Source of the DNA: Amyelois transitella
Taxonomy: Eukaryota; Arthropoda; Insecta; Lepidoptera; Pyralidae
DNA: 64,000 nucleotides
NCBI RefSeq assembly: GCF_032362555.1
Contig: NC_083507.1
Coordinates: forward strand, 6,389,001 to 6,453,000
Direction of reading: 5' to 3'
Part shown: positions 11,801 through 22,324 of the stretch, piece after piece
How positions within the stretch are numbered: position 1 is the stretch's first letter
How the letters are laid out: the number at the start of each line of letters is the position of its first letter
Program-made: the position numbers and the translations under genes
The notes under the pieces: generated by a model
What the model was told of the DNA's origin: nothing
Seen by the model: only the letters and a program-made list of their open reading frames with translations
Database searches by the model: none

Positions 11801-14800
11801 TTGGTATCATCAGGAAAATATTTTGGTATTAATTGGGATATTCTAATTGACATGTAATGGTTTTTAGTACTTATATAAAGCACCTGATTACAGTAGACCC
11901 CAAACCGCGAAGCATTGTAGCGGAGGGTGCAACTGGGAACACGCAAAGATGAAAGAGAGAAAGAAAGAAACTAACTACGATATCACATATCTGAGAGGAC
12001 ACTAACTTGCACTTCTTTTGCATACATTATGTTATTCGTGTATTACTTTGAAGCATTTAATCGCTAGCTTCGCCGTCCAGGTGCACGTTAGTCTGATTTT
12101 AAGCTTTGTATTACATATCGCTTCTCTCCTATACCATGACTAGTTGAAATTTATCTTAACAGTAAACTAATTTCAATTGAAACAATTTAAGCTTTAATTG
12201 GAAATAATTGTGTCGGCGGCGCCTTCTTATTTTGTAGTATACATTTATGTGTAATTCATATATCTACTTTGTAGACCACTATATACGCCGCATGATATTA
12301 TCCTACCGACTGGCGTAACCTAGCTATAAACAGTGTGGGTCTTGCTTCTTTAAAAGATGTCGTAAAAGGCGGCTATAGGGATTCGTAAACACATTAATCT
12401 AGTGTAAGCTTACGTGCTGGTCTGGTAGTGAAGAAAAGTATAAATAGATGTGCCAGCTGATCCTCTTCCCGCGTGCAAATTGTAAAACTCAAATAAGAGA
12501 AAGGGATAAATAGATGGAGTTCTTGTTTAAGCCGAGGGGCTAGCTTGTCTCCATCGTGGCATTTAAATCTTGTGACTCAAATGCCCTATATTATAAAGCT
12601 TTGTCTGTCGTGTACGTGACGTGTACGTACCAATTTTGTTTAACCTATTTTACCTTTTTGAATAATTTGTTTATTATTTCAGTGGGCGGAGCGTGGATCC
12701 CCCAACAAGATGCGTATCTCTGCGCAGAGCGGACGCGCTTGGACGGAGAACCCCGACCACCCACATTACCAAGCGGCCGCGCGCGCCGTCAAAATGATTT
12801 TCCAAGTGAGTACCTACCATTACCCTTATTCGACCTTTATTTAGTATTTATCATATATCAGAGTGATCCTTTTTGTTTTGCCATAGTTATATTTGGTCAA
12901 ACAGTGTGTTTGTGTTTTTAAGTCCAATGCCATACTACATACATACATATACGTACATACATTGAATATACCATTATTTTTTACGAGGCAAATATATTTT
13001 CATTTTAATTAATACATCCATTTCACTAGGTTTCAGAAAATATGGTGATTATAACACTTAACAAAAGAAACGCCACATTTAATTTGAAACTAATGATTTG
13101 ACGTGGTTTTGCAAGCAATAGGGATGTGGACTATTTTTGGGAAAGTGTTTAAAACCATGCATAAGTACCAAATATAACCCAAACTATTTATTATTATTTT
13201 TTTATTTCAAGTAATTCCTTTAAAATAATTTATTTAAAATTCCATTTAAAATATCGCGCCAAAACGCGGATACCTGTCAAACGGCCGCTGTGACGTCACG
13301 CGTTATAAAATATTGTCGAAGTTGTATGTATGTAATAGTTATTTCGTAGTTGTGTGATAATAATATGAATTCAAAATTTTATAAATATTGTGCAATGTCG
13401 CAGTGTAAAAGTACAACTATTAAAACATCTGAAAACTGTTTATTCACGTTCCACGTACAAAAACGATGCGGAAAAAGTGGCTTCAATTAGCCTGTCGGGA
13501 TCCGGCACTTGTATCTACACAAAGTAAAATGTATTTCTGTGAGGATCATTTTGATGTAAGTTTGATAATATTTGTTACATTTACTTGTACATATTAAAAT
13601 AATTTTTCTCTTCAAGTTTTCAAAGACGAAAACTCGAATTTTTAGGTTAGAAATAATGTAAACAATGTTTCGTTCTTTCATTGTAGTTGGCCAATGATAT
13701 GGCAAAATCATATTATTTAGTTTTTACCTTATAATTTAAAAATACCTACTATTGCTATAATAATGTATGTTGAGTATATTACTTACATGGATGTCTTCAC
13801 ATTTCTAAATTCAGCAGAGCAGAAGTTACTATTTGTTGCGAAGAAATTAGCCACCGAAAAGCAATCAATTCTTGGCAAATTTGAACTATGTGCCTTAATA
13901 TATCCACTTTCCATTATGGGAAAGCAAAATTTATTCAAAAAGATAATCGGACGGAAATCACGGTAATAATATGATCCAAATATCAACAAACACCATAATA
14001 CTTGACAGCGAAAATTCTTGTATTGCAACGCGTGACATCACGCGTTTTGATTGGTGTTCATTGTCACGTGACTTGAGGGTGAAATATTTGATTACATTTT
14101 ATTAAATAAAAAAATTATCCCTTGTTTATTGAGGAAAATATTGTGTTTTTTAATTATTTTTACTATAGAAACTACCTTTTCGTGGTAAAATTTTATACTT
14201 ATTTGAGTACAGTCCACATCCCTATTTTCTGCACAGTTGTAAACTATGTATTTATAATTTAATCATTATCTCTAGACTGACCCGGACATGTCTCGCGAGG
14301 GCGGGTCTATCCCGGTGACCATCACTCTACAAGAGGCGAGCAACCGCAACGTGCTTCTGCTGCCCATGGGCGCCGGCGACGACATGGCGCACTCGCAGAA
14401 CGAGAAGCTCAACGTGCGCAACTACATCGAGGGGGTCTGACATCTCAGATATCTTTTATAGCTGTATACCCTAGCGTTTGATCCTGGTGATCATGATCAT
14501 CATGCTGCAAGAAACTAGTATTACCGCAACGTGCTACTGCCAATGGGCGCTAGCGACGACATGCCGCACTCGCAGACAAAATTCTGTTCCTGCATATATT
14601 TTTTCAATTTTCTTTAGATTTGGTCTGCACACCTAGACCACAAAAGGAAGTCCTTTTGTGGTCTAGGTGTGCAGACCACTTGTCTTGTCTTGGCTGTGCG
14701 TCGGTTTCTCAGTCAAATAGTATCCTCTTTTATATTTTTATTTAAATATAATTTTAGGCTTTATATAAATTATGTTTTATTTAATTGGTTACAGATAAAA

Positions 14801-14845
14801 CTTTTCGCCGCTTACATGTTTGAAGTCAGCAAGCTGCCGAAATAG
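8834..14845 (+). CDS. CNDP2: Cytosolic non-specific dipeptidase (M20 metallopeptidase), complete
   Basis: Hydrolyses dipeptides such as Cys-Gly with two metal ions. Exons: 8834-9256, 9521-9718, 10503-10764, 11079-11226, 11409-11509, 11669-11799, 12683-12805, 14276-14434, 14795-14845; all phases agree and the product is 531 residues. Metal and catalytic motifs are [40 protein letters not shown] and AHSQNEKL. From Met53 (8990, strong Kozak AAAGGATGG) the protein is 479 residues, close to the usual 475. The 52 residues before it are rich in Arg/Ser/Leu and almost free of acids, like a mitochondrial presequence; two starts are therefore plausible. The last donor is GGG|GTCTGA; reading through it gives EGV and stop, while splicing adds [16 protein letters not shown], which matches the family C-terminus (AAYLYEVSQL in human). 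Exons 7 and 8 are clearly more GC-rich than exons 1-6 and 9. Confidence 0.96.
11880..12660. other. CNDP2 intron 6, repeat debris
   Basis: Contains a stretch resembling a degraded retroelement (AACCGCGAAGCATTGTAGCG then GGGAACACGCAAAGATGAAA, 11901-11953) and an antisense fragment of the TTGCGGGG SINE (GATGTCGTAAAAGGCGGCTA at 12356-12375). No gene. Confidence 0.45.
13117..14226. mobile_element. THAP-containing DNA transposon relic (P-like)
   Basis: Perfect 16-bp terminal inverted repeats, AATAGGGATGTGGACT at 13117-13132 and its complement at 14211-14226, bound 1,110 bp inside intron 7 of CNDP2. Subterminal CG-rich blocks (GTGACGTCACGCGTTATAAA on the left, ACGCGTGACATCACGCGTTT on the right) are also partly inverted. 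The left half encodes a THAP zinc finger, the DNA-binding domain of P-element transposases and THAP9. No catalytic transposase region was found, and no clear target-site duplication. P-like is an inference from the THAP domain plus inverted repeats; another superfamily that captured THAP is possible. Confidence 0.7.
13365..13555 (+). pseudogene. THAP domain exon, frameshifted
   Basis: From the ATG the frame reads [11 protein letters not shown] (C-x4-C), then ENCLFTFHV, and runs into a TAG at 13488. Shifting frame near 13460 gives [15 protein letters not shown], then [10 protein letters not shown], which supplies the conserved Trp and the C-x2-H pair of the C2CH THAP module. The stretch ends at a good donor (GAT|GTAAGT). 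The domain is thus recognisable but split by a frame change. It sits inside the inverted-repeat element, transcribed in the same direction as CNDP2. Confidence 0.75.
14479..14575 (+). pseudogene. Decayed partial copy of CNDP2 exon 8
   Basis: It follows bases 14308-14399 of exon 8: ATCCTGGTGATCATGATCAT for ATCCCGGTGACCATCACTCT, then ACCGCAACGTGCTACTGCC for ACCGCAACGTGCTTCTGC, then GACGACATGCCGCACTCGCAG for GACGACATGGCGCACTCGCAG. It lies about 45 bases after the exon 8 donor, inside intron 8. The copied part includes the codons around the metal-binding AHSQ histidine. No splice sites flank it. Confidence 0.85.
14621..14678. repeat. Perfect 58-nt palindrome (28-bp arms)
   Basis: Left arm 14621-14648 starts TGGTCTGCACACCTAGACCA and ends CAAAAGGA. 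The two-base centre is AG, and the right arm 14651-14678 is its exact complement. It sits in intron 8 of CNDP2, 46 bases after the exon-derived copy. An RNA or single strand here would form a long hairpin. Confidence 0.95.
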
Positions 14846-14863
14846 TTCTAAGCCGTCTGTAAT

Positions 14864-14869
14864 AATAAA
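14864..14869 (+). terminator. Poly(A) signal of CNDP2
   Basis: AATAAA 18 bases after the TAG stop. More AT-rich AATAAA-type sequence follows near 15108. Confidence 0.55.
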
Positions 14870-15185
14870 CTAAAACGTATTATTTTATATTTGGCATAAT
14901 AGGAAGAGTACATGAACGTCAATGAAACATTCCTATAAGTACATTTAACATCTATTTTATTTGAACTTATCTTTCTAAGATATATGTAGTTGCATTATGT
15001 GCCTTATACCTTTTTTGAACTATTATGATGATTCATAATGCTCCTCAAGTTTATTTAGTGTCATTGACATAATAACTATTTTTAATGTTTAGATGACTTT
15101 TTACAAAATAAAAAATAATTATGTAACCAAATATTTGTTTTATTTGTAGATAAGTTTTTAAAGTAGTCTATATTTTTGATTTATT

Positions 15186-15236
15186 GTATTTATCGATTCA
15201 GTGCGTGTATGATACAAGCACTGAATCGATAAATAC
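15186..15236. repeat. Near-perfect 51-nt palindrome downstream of CNDP2
   Basis: 19-bp arms (GTATTTATCGATTCAGTGC at 15186-15204 and its complement at 15218-15236), one mismatch, then 5 paired bases (TGTAT/ATACA) around a central G. It lies 341 bases after the CNDP2 stop. The arm motif ATCGATTCAGT also occurs in the MITE at 5009-5457. Confidence 0.95.
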
Positions 15237-15650
15237 TCGTAAATGTCCCATGATGCCTTCATAAAGGGCGCACTGAAAGGACTTTAGTAGATAAACTGAC
15301 TAGACACACTAGGTGCGAGGAATTCCACATTCCTCTTGGTAGATCCAGGGAGCGGCACTGTAGAAAAGTTTAAGTCAAGATTATAGATGTGTATAGACGT
15401 GTTAAATAAAGCTCGTGTACATGTGCTGAACGTAACATAGGAAACCCACTTGGTGATAAGGCGGGTCACATTACCTGATTTATCGGTATGAAATATTAAA
15501 ACTTTGGGTTTTGCCAAGTGATCGTTCATTATAATCAAGTATAACAGAGTTACCCATAGGTTTTAACATGTACTTACTAGTTACTATATAGTTGTTTAGT
15601 TTACTCGTAGAAAAGTAAATCTGCAACAGAAAAACATATTTTTATCTATT
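15237..15650. other. Intergenic, nothing recognised
   Basis: An open frame on the minus strand (15284-15538) has no recognisable content. No promoter or gene is supported. Confidence 0.4.
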
Positions 15651-16015
15651 TATTAGCATAAACTTTTGTGTCATAATTTTACATGGCATACCTGTGTTTA
15701 GCCTTAAAATTGTTACGCATAATATTATTTGGCATAACTTTTTAGGCATATTTCTTTAAGCATAACTACCATTAGCATAACCTAACCTAACCTAAGAAGT
15801 ACTCGCCTTATAGCGCATTACACTAAATCTGCTCCGCGCAAAAAATAAATTAGTCTAAACTATATTTATGCCTATTGAAATAGTATGCCAAAATCAATTA
15901 TGCCAAAACCAATTATGCCAAAACCAATTATGCCAAAACCAATTATGCCAAAAAACTATTATGACAAAATATAGTATGCGTAACTCGTTATGCCAAACTA
16001 AAATAGGACAAAAAA
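15651..16015. repeat. Inverted arrays of GCATAA / TTATGCC motifs with a CCTAA triplet
   Basis: The left half carries repeated GCATAA or GGCATA words at roughly 15-30 base spacing (15655-15780). The right half carries the complement, TATGCCAAAA, including four or five tandem copies of a 15-mer AATTATGCCAAAACC (about 15889-15952). Between them is CCTAACCTAACCTAA (15781-15795), three units of the insect telomere word. The whole is a loose fold-back. The right array happens to be open, with repeated CQNQL, but this is repeat-driven. Confidence 0.8.
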
Positions 16016-17160
16016 AATTGTCGAATGAACGGGATCCCGTGGCCCTCTGAAAACTAAAGGCTAGACCAAAGGTTAAGATATTATAAAGATAGGATTATAA
16101 AGGGGTAGAAGAGTTATACTTTTTGTCGTCTCCTTAAATGTATACGAATAGATTTATAGTGGTTATATTCTACTCTGCTGGAAACCACAGGGCTAAGTAG
16201 CCATAGAGTAGGTACCTATCTAGTGTATGATTATTGACATTTAAAAGACGTGTTTATTCTTAAGTAGGCCGTTATCAGTGTCTTTTTCTGCACATTACCT
16301 TCCGCTGGGGCCTGGTAATGGGCATCTAATTGGAAGCATTTATGTTCGATAATAACTGTAAGTCATGACTGCTTTAAGTACAAGTTTAACTCAACGAAAT
16401 TCTTTATTATGTTTAAGTTTCTTATCTATGTGTTTATTATTTGTGATTCAATATTTTTCCCGGTTTTCCCATAAAATTTTGATGCCAAAAATTATTTCCA
16501 GTCTTGGTAAAATAAAATTTGAATGTTCAACAGATTCGTTATTTGTTTTAAATATGTATATTCCTTTCTCCCGTGACTTCTTTCACGTGCTGTACCGCTA
16601 AGCCCTCGGGAACTTTTTTAGGGATGACTGCACTTTGTTCTTCTTGGGTATTCCGACAGTGACGCTAAACCACCTACTTACGTATAACAAACAATTAAAG
16701 AAATTCCTACACTTGAAATATACAAGGTGAAAAGATCAAGCGAATCTTCTTTACAGGCATCTCTTATTCTAGAAATATTAAATTTAGTTTTATAAAGTAG
16801 AGCGTTGTCATTTACGGTGAAAGTTTGCGGCTCGTCTGCGGTATTTCTCTGACATTTGGGTTCATTTGCTTGTATTCTATTGTTGTTCAATCACTCAGTA
16901 ACATCAAGCACAAAATGCGGCCTCCATCAACGTTCATCAAAATGTTATTGATTTTCAGTTAGTTCCGGTTTTAAAAGCCATAACATCATTCATACGTATA
17001 CTTATTAAAATGGTATTATAGGATAATATATAAAGTTTTTTTTTAATATGTACTACGTTGTATTCTGTAATGTGTGATAATTCTGTTGTGTTTAGTTAAT
17101 TAATAAATACTTCAGGCCGTTCCAGAAATTTCAATTTCTTAAAATATTTCTTTAAACATA
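16016..17160. other. Intergenic, nothing recognised
   Basis: AT-rich. Contains CTGGAAACCACAGGGCTAAG near 16180, a possible SINE tail remnant. The open frames at 16365-16601 and 16678-16890 look like chance. Confidence 0.4.
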
Positions 17161-17164
17161 CATA

Positions 17165-17245
17165 TCTCACGTCTGTTTGCCTTTCGGGGTTCTACCCTGT
17201 ACACGGAGCCAACAGTCTCGCCTGAAAGCCACGTTCGGGTGGATG
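17165..17245 (+). repeat. SINE fragment (TTGCGGGG family)
   Basis: CTTTCGGGGTTCTACCCTGT, then GAGCCAACAGTCTCGCCTGA and AAGCCACGTTC match the first 70 bases of the copy at 37610-37855. Confidence 0.6.
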
Positions 17246-17409
17246 GATTATAATTAATTAATAAAGTGGCTTTGTTGTTTCGTAAAACTGTATTTAATAA
17301 ACGTAGTCTTATCAATTATGTGTACCTAATTGATTTTTATTTTATTCACTACAATATCAATAACTATGTTAGGTACAGCTATGATAGGCATTGCTAGCTT
17401 ATAAAATAA

Positions 17410-17565
17410 ACATAGGGTTCTTCTTTTTAGCGATATCTTAGGCTAGTAGGTAATCTGCCGGCCACAAAGCCTGTAATCTCAATTCCATCATTCAATGAAG
17501 CCGCTAACCTTTCATTTTAAGTCTTGTGACTAATTTGTGGACGTGATATATGTTTGTACTATTTT
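17410..17565 (-). repeat. SINE copy (TTGCGGGG family), reverse
   Basis: On the minus strand it carries GAATGATGGAATTGAGATTA and AGAAGAACCCTATG in family order. Diverged. Confidence 0.55.
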
Positions 17566-18169
17566 GCTTACTTCTAAATATATAAACTTTACACGGCGAC
17601 TTCTGGTAAGTATCACTTACCAAATTAATACGGACAGTTATGTGACCAACACTGGGTAACGGTAAACACTGCTATTATTAATTATGTATTTAAAGATTTT
17701 ATCTCAGTTAACACGCTTTTGATTCGGAAGTGTATTGTGTGGGTGAATAAATAAAAAGTGTATTCCTTTTTTAAATTTACCTGCTGGCTTGCTGCTGTTG
17801 ACATTAGCGCGCTGCGCACACGCATACCAGTTTACAATATACTTACATAAAAGAGGATGCCGTACTTCTCTCGGCGAGTTAGTCCGACTTGGGAGTTCAA
17901 TACGGCTCAACGCTTCCTTTCGCTTTAGATTGTATATTTACGTACTGTTAATTTAAAAAAAATATTTTTGTTACAAGTGAACGCTGTTTCTTCAAATATT
18001 TAATTGTTAGAATAAACTATTTACAAAATACTAGCTTGACTGGTGAGTGTTTCAAGTTTATTTGTGCTATTGTTTGCTTGATTATGTTCAAGGTGTTATC
18101 TTTTATATAAAATGGTAACCATTTGGTAATATATATTCTTCCATAATCCTTGAAAACCAATCAAGGTAC

Positions 18170-18245
18170 GTGTTTACATGCACGACCCGGGCTCCTCTCT
18201 GGAAAGGTGAGGATGTAACCGGGACTAACGCCAGGAAGAACAAGA
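18170..18245 (+). repeat. Tail of tRNA-headed SINE
   Basis: CTCTGGAAAGGTGAGGATGT, then AACCGGGACTAACGCCAGGA matches the 3' part of the copy at 25497-25815. Confidence 0.6.
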
Positions 18246-18249
18246 TTTT

Positions 18250-20620
18250 TTCATAAACTGCCTGAAAAGTTCTAACCGTTGGGCTATATTAGTACCTACA
18301 TAGTTTCTTCAAAATAGCTCTCCCGCATAATTATGACCGTTATGTCATTAGATTTCTTCACACTATTTACAGTTAATTGTCGCAGTGTGCAGTGTATGCA
18401 TTTGTAATGACGTGCGCTGATCCATTGACTAACATAACAACGAATCGCCGATGACCGGTCTCGGGCTATTGTATACGCTTTCTAATTTACTGTGACCAAT
18501 TTTCGCAACATTAATCGACGTAAACACAACATGTTAAATCGTTGATTTATTCCTGAGATGCGAAAATATTGTAGGTCATACAGCTTTCATGATAACAAAC
18601 GTATACATATATATATTGTTTCCTTTATAACTTTAACCAAACTTAGGTATTGTTGGAAAATAAAATTTCGGTATTTTTGTGAAAAGTCTGATAAATAAAT
18701 TTAGAAAAGTTTTCTAAGAAAATCAATTCTACTAAAGTTTCAATGATGATTGCTAATGTTACCACTGTACAAAGCCTGACGAAAGAGTTTCAGTAGTGTT
18801 AATTCTAATAATAATTGTATACGTCAGATACCATTATGGTTAGCATTAAAACCTAAAATACCGGATTTAAGTCAAAAAACTTAACCATTAGTTTAAATTC
18901 CGAAGTACACGTACCTAATACATCTCTTCTATGACTCAATGGAAGAGTGTAAGATACGTTACGATTTACCACTAATATTATTCCTACCTATTCTAGTTAC
19001 TTTTCATATTTATAGTTTGTATTGTTTAGGACCAGTAACAAAGAGGCATGGTATGGTATTGGTTTAAAGTTCATCTTTTCTAAGCGGACACCATATATTA
19101 CGAGTACCATAGTAACAGCTAAAGATGTTTTGTACAAGAACACGATACAACACAACTACTAGGTACAATCCGAATATAGTATTTGGGTATTTTTATTATT
19201 ATTCCGTGTTAAATGGACATGAACTGTAGTTTATTTATATTCTAGCAACGTTATACGGGCGAGGGTCTTATGCAAACGTTACGTGCCTCAGCTCGTCCTC
19301 TGAACAGCCGAGCCTCGTCTACCGTAAAGAAAAGGAATAGAGGTTACATTTACATAAATTTGTCTTTATTGTTTTTCCACAAAATGTGCGACCTCGGATC
19401 GATTCTCAGAAGAAAGAACAACTTAAGTTCCTTGATTCAAAGCAAAAGTAAATATCTGTTAATGCTCATGTTAATACTTTTGTTTTATTCTTAATAATTT
19501 TCATATAGGTATGTATTTATAAAATAAGGATCCGGAATGAACGCGTTTATGTCTTTCGACCTGAGTAAAATAAACAAAAATTTTTTTTTAAAAGAGTTAG
19601 TCAAAGAAATCATCAGAAAACAATAATTTTGTTTTGTAAAAAATATAGGAAATTTGTATATTGAAAGTATTGACTTATCCCTTTGTATGGTGACCCACAT
19701 CCAAACATCCGTTTTTTCCGGATAAATTTGTTGCATAAATGTGCCTACGTGTAAATTCCGATTGTGTTGGGGCAGCGAGATGTGTGCGAGCGAGCGAATT
19801 GAGTGCCGCTGGAAATCCCGTGTGTCGCAAAATGCAACACAATGCCGTGTCAACTCTCACGCGCATACCTACCTACTGCACATCGAATAATAACCTGCCT
19901 GCGTTGGTTGAGTATGAAAAAAAAAATACCCAAATAAATCTAAATATTTCTACGTATTAAAATAATTCTAGTACAAAATTTTGTGTATAAGTATTTTTAA
20001 AATTTTCAATACAATTTTAATTCAGGGTGTTACCTTAGGTCTTAGACCCATTTACAATAATTAAAAAGTATGTCTATGTACTTTGGTTTCCAGCCCAGTA
20101 TATTGACATAGAGACTGGACTATTGTTTGTGTGAAGGCCATAAAAATATATCTGCCAATTAAACAGAACCAAAAAAATAAAAGCTATGGTGTATTTGTCG
20201 TCGCACATAAAACATGGGCTATTTTATTTAATAACGGATATTTTCTATAGTGGAAAACAATAGGTAGGAATGAAATTTTTGGCCGAAAAGTAATTTTTTA
20301 ACCAAACGTTCTGAGAATTAAGAACTGATTCATATGACACAGATACGGTCCGTTGTTGTGTAATGATGAAACTGCAATGACGTATGTTTGACTTTCGCCA
20401 GTCAAAGTCTTGGCTTTGGAGCGAGGGAAATCCGTGGTTAATATTCTATAACGAATCTTCTATTTGTTTACAAGTAGGTATTTATAATGTATGAGCCTGA
20501 CTCAACGTCCACGCGCAGAGTTGGTATTCCCCTTGACGTAGTAGGACTACAACTACATTAATCTGTGACGGGTTTGAAATACATTTTTACCGTTTTGAAC
20601 GAGTATTACCTTTCAGTCTT
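18250..20620. other. Intergenic, no supported gene
   Basis: 2.4 kb of AT-rich DNA. The frames at 19270-19494 and around 19491-19960 are short, overlap on both strands and match nothing known. A block at 19740-19870 is more GC-rich (GTGTGCGAGCGAGCGAATTG) but carries no clear exon. Confidence 0.4.
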
Positions 20621-20624
20621 CTAC

Positions 20625-20665
20625 AAACTGTTGGCTCTGTCTACCGCGTAAGGGAAACGATATGA
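20625..20665 (-). repeat. SINE head fragment, reverse
   Basis: ACTGTTGGCTCTGTCTACCG then CGTAAGGG is the complement of the TTGCGGGGTAGACAGAGCC head. Confidence 0.55.
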
Positions 20666-20929
20666 TTATTGTGTGTCAAAATTCCACGTGCCCTTTGCAT
20701 GAATCATGCTCGTTTTGGGGAAATTGATATAATTCCAATCTTTGATTTGTTTTCCTTAGGGGTTCACTTGATACTAGATTCGTGTAAATATACCACTGAC
20801 GTCACTAGTAGCATTGAAGTGGCACGATCAATTGGGGGTTTCCAAGATGGCAGATGTCGAATCAGGGTCAACTGCGATATCTTGAATCAGCAGCTGGGAA
20901 TTTGTAGTATAAATTTGTTTACATTTATT

Positions 20930-21210
20930 AATTTACTAGCTGTGCCTGCGACTTCGTCCGCGTGGAATAGTTGTTTTGGGCATCATTGAAGCCCTCAAGG
21001 ATGCTCCTTCCACGATTTTTTTCACATTTTCTAATATTTCTTCGCTCCTAATAGTTTAATAGTTGCATCTAGACGTTATATAGCCTAAAGCCTTCCTCGA
21101 TAAATGGTCTATTCAATACAAAAATAATCTTTCAAATGGAACCAGTAGTTCTTGAGATTAGCACATTAAAAAAAACAAACAAACTCTTCAGTTTTATAAT
21201 ATTAGTATAG
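20930..21210 (+). repeat. LINE 3'-end fragment (RTE-like)
   Basis: Starts ACTAGCTGTGCCTGCGACTT and CGTCCGCGTGGAATA, continues ATTTCTTCGCTCCTAATAG and TATAGCCTAAAGCCTTCCTC, then an AACCAGTAGTTCTTGAGATT line and an ATAATATTAGTATAGAT tail. This is the usual layout of lepidopteran RTE-like 3' ends. Confidence 0.7.
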
Positions 21211-21329
21211 ATAAATCTAAGTGCCTATTTAAACTAAAAAAAATATTCTAATAGAATTATAACCAGAAATATGTACCTACAACTTACAAAAGAAAAAGAA
21301 ATGAAAATAAAGTTGAAACGCCTGTGCAA

Positions 21330-21905
21330 TACTATCTTGCCGTCGTCGGGTCTTCCCATACTCCCTTAGTGAAGTCGGAGTAGATTGGTCAGGGCTTTTG
21401 GCCCTCTTCAATGGCATCATCGCTGCCTACGACTGTAGGCAGGTTGATGGGGCGGCCGTGACGGCCTGGGTCTTCACGTCTTCATACACTGGGAGTTCCC
21501 ATCAGCGGCGGCGTCGTCACTGGTTGACGACGTCAGCCGCAAGGCAGCGAGGCGAGGGATTCACCCGAAGGCCCGGAGGGAGCGGAGTGGAGCGGCACGA
21601 TGCCGCGCAGGTGGCTGTGAGATGACGCGTCCGCCCTCTCGAATATCTAGGTTCTCCCACTTCAAGTCCCTGAGCATCGTCGAGTTCCTCACGTAGCGCG
21701 GGGCTCCAACGACTGCTCTGAGACTTTGGTTCTCTTGGGCTCTGAGTCTTCTCCTGTTGGTCTTAGAGCAGAATGCGTACCACGCCGGGGCCGCGTACGT
21801 GAGACGGGATCTGACGTACGTTTGGTAGATCCCGAGCTTCGTCCTCGGGGGAGGCTGGAAGAGGGAACTGCGTGAAGTCTCCCCCTGGCTGCCTTGGTCA
21901 TGAAG
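21330..21905 (-). mobile_element. Jockey-type non-LTR retrotransposon, C-terminal RT fragment
   Basis: On the minus strand a GC-rich frame reads YQTYVRSRLTYAAPAW, then AVVGAPRYVRNSTM and LKWENLD, the end of a jockey-clade reverse transcriptase (compare the TYAS and AVGAPWFVRN region of jockey elements). Only the C-terminal about 150 residues remain, and the frame decays near 21500. Its GC content contrasts sharply with the flanks. It is a 5'-truncated dead copy. Confidence 0.85.
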
Positions 21906-22324
21906 CTTGCGCTCGCCTCCTGCCCCTTTTATATCCTGCCTCCGCTAGCCGCGTCGAGCGCGGCAACCGTTACGCAAAAATAATCCTTATAGCATGATTC
22001 AGTATTTACGCGCGATGGCTTGTTAGCGTATTTTATTTCATGTATAAGTTTGGTGTTTCTATACCGATTTCGATTATTCTTTTTTTATTGAATAGGTACT
22101 TATATTAATTTTTAAGAATTATGAATGAGTGTGAGTGTCATTGGTATTATAAACATCAGAGTAAAGAAATATAATCAGAAATCTCCGAACTGCTAAGCTA
22201 TTAGGAATTACACGTGTTATTGTGAGTCAACCATAAAAGATAGACTTATGCTGTCTTGGGATATTTTTTTTATAATTTTATGTAGTATATTTCCGTTATA
22301 CATGGTTTTGCTGTATCTTTAACC
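21906..22324. other. Intergenic, nothing recognised
   Basis: The first 60 bases are still GC-rich (CCGCGTCGAGCGCGGCAACC) and may belong to the retrotransposon. The rest is AT-rich with no gene. Confidence 0.4.

Noticed and set aside
12556..12921. Open frame overlapping CNDP2 exon 7 ([14 protein letters not shown]...)
   Set aside because: It is the wrong frame of a real exon; the true frame reads [17 protein letters not shown] and fits both splice phases.
15781..15795. Telomere or chromosome end
   Set aside because: Only three CCTAA units inside an inverted array; far too short for a telomere tract.
15868..16050. Repetitive protein with CQNQL repeats
   Set aside because: Produced by a 15-base DNA tandem repeat whose length is a multiple of three; no gene context.
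20669..20989. 106-codon frame
   Set aside because: No ATG at the start of the frame, no known domain, and the end runs into a LINE tail.
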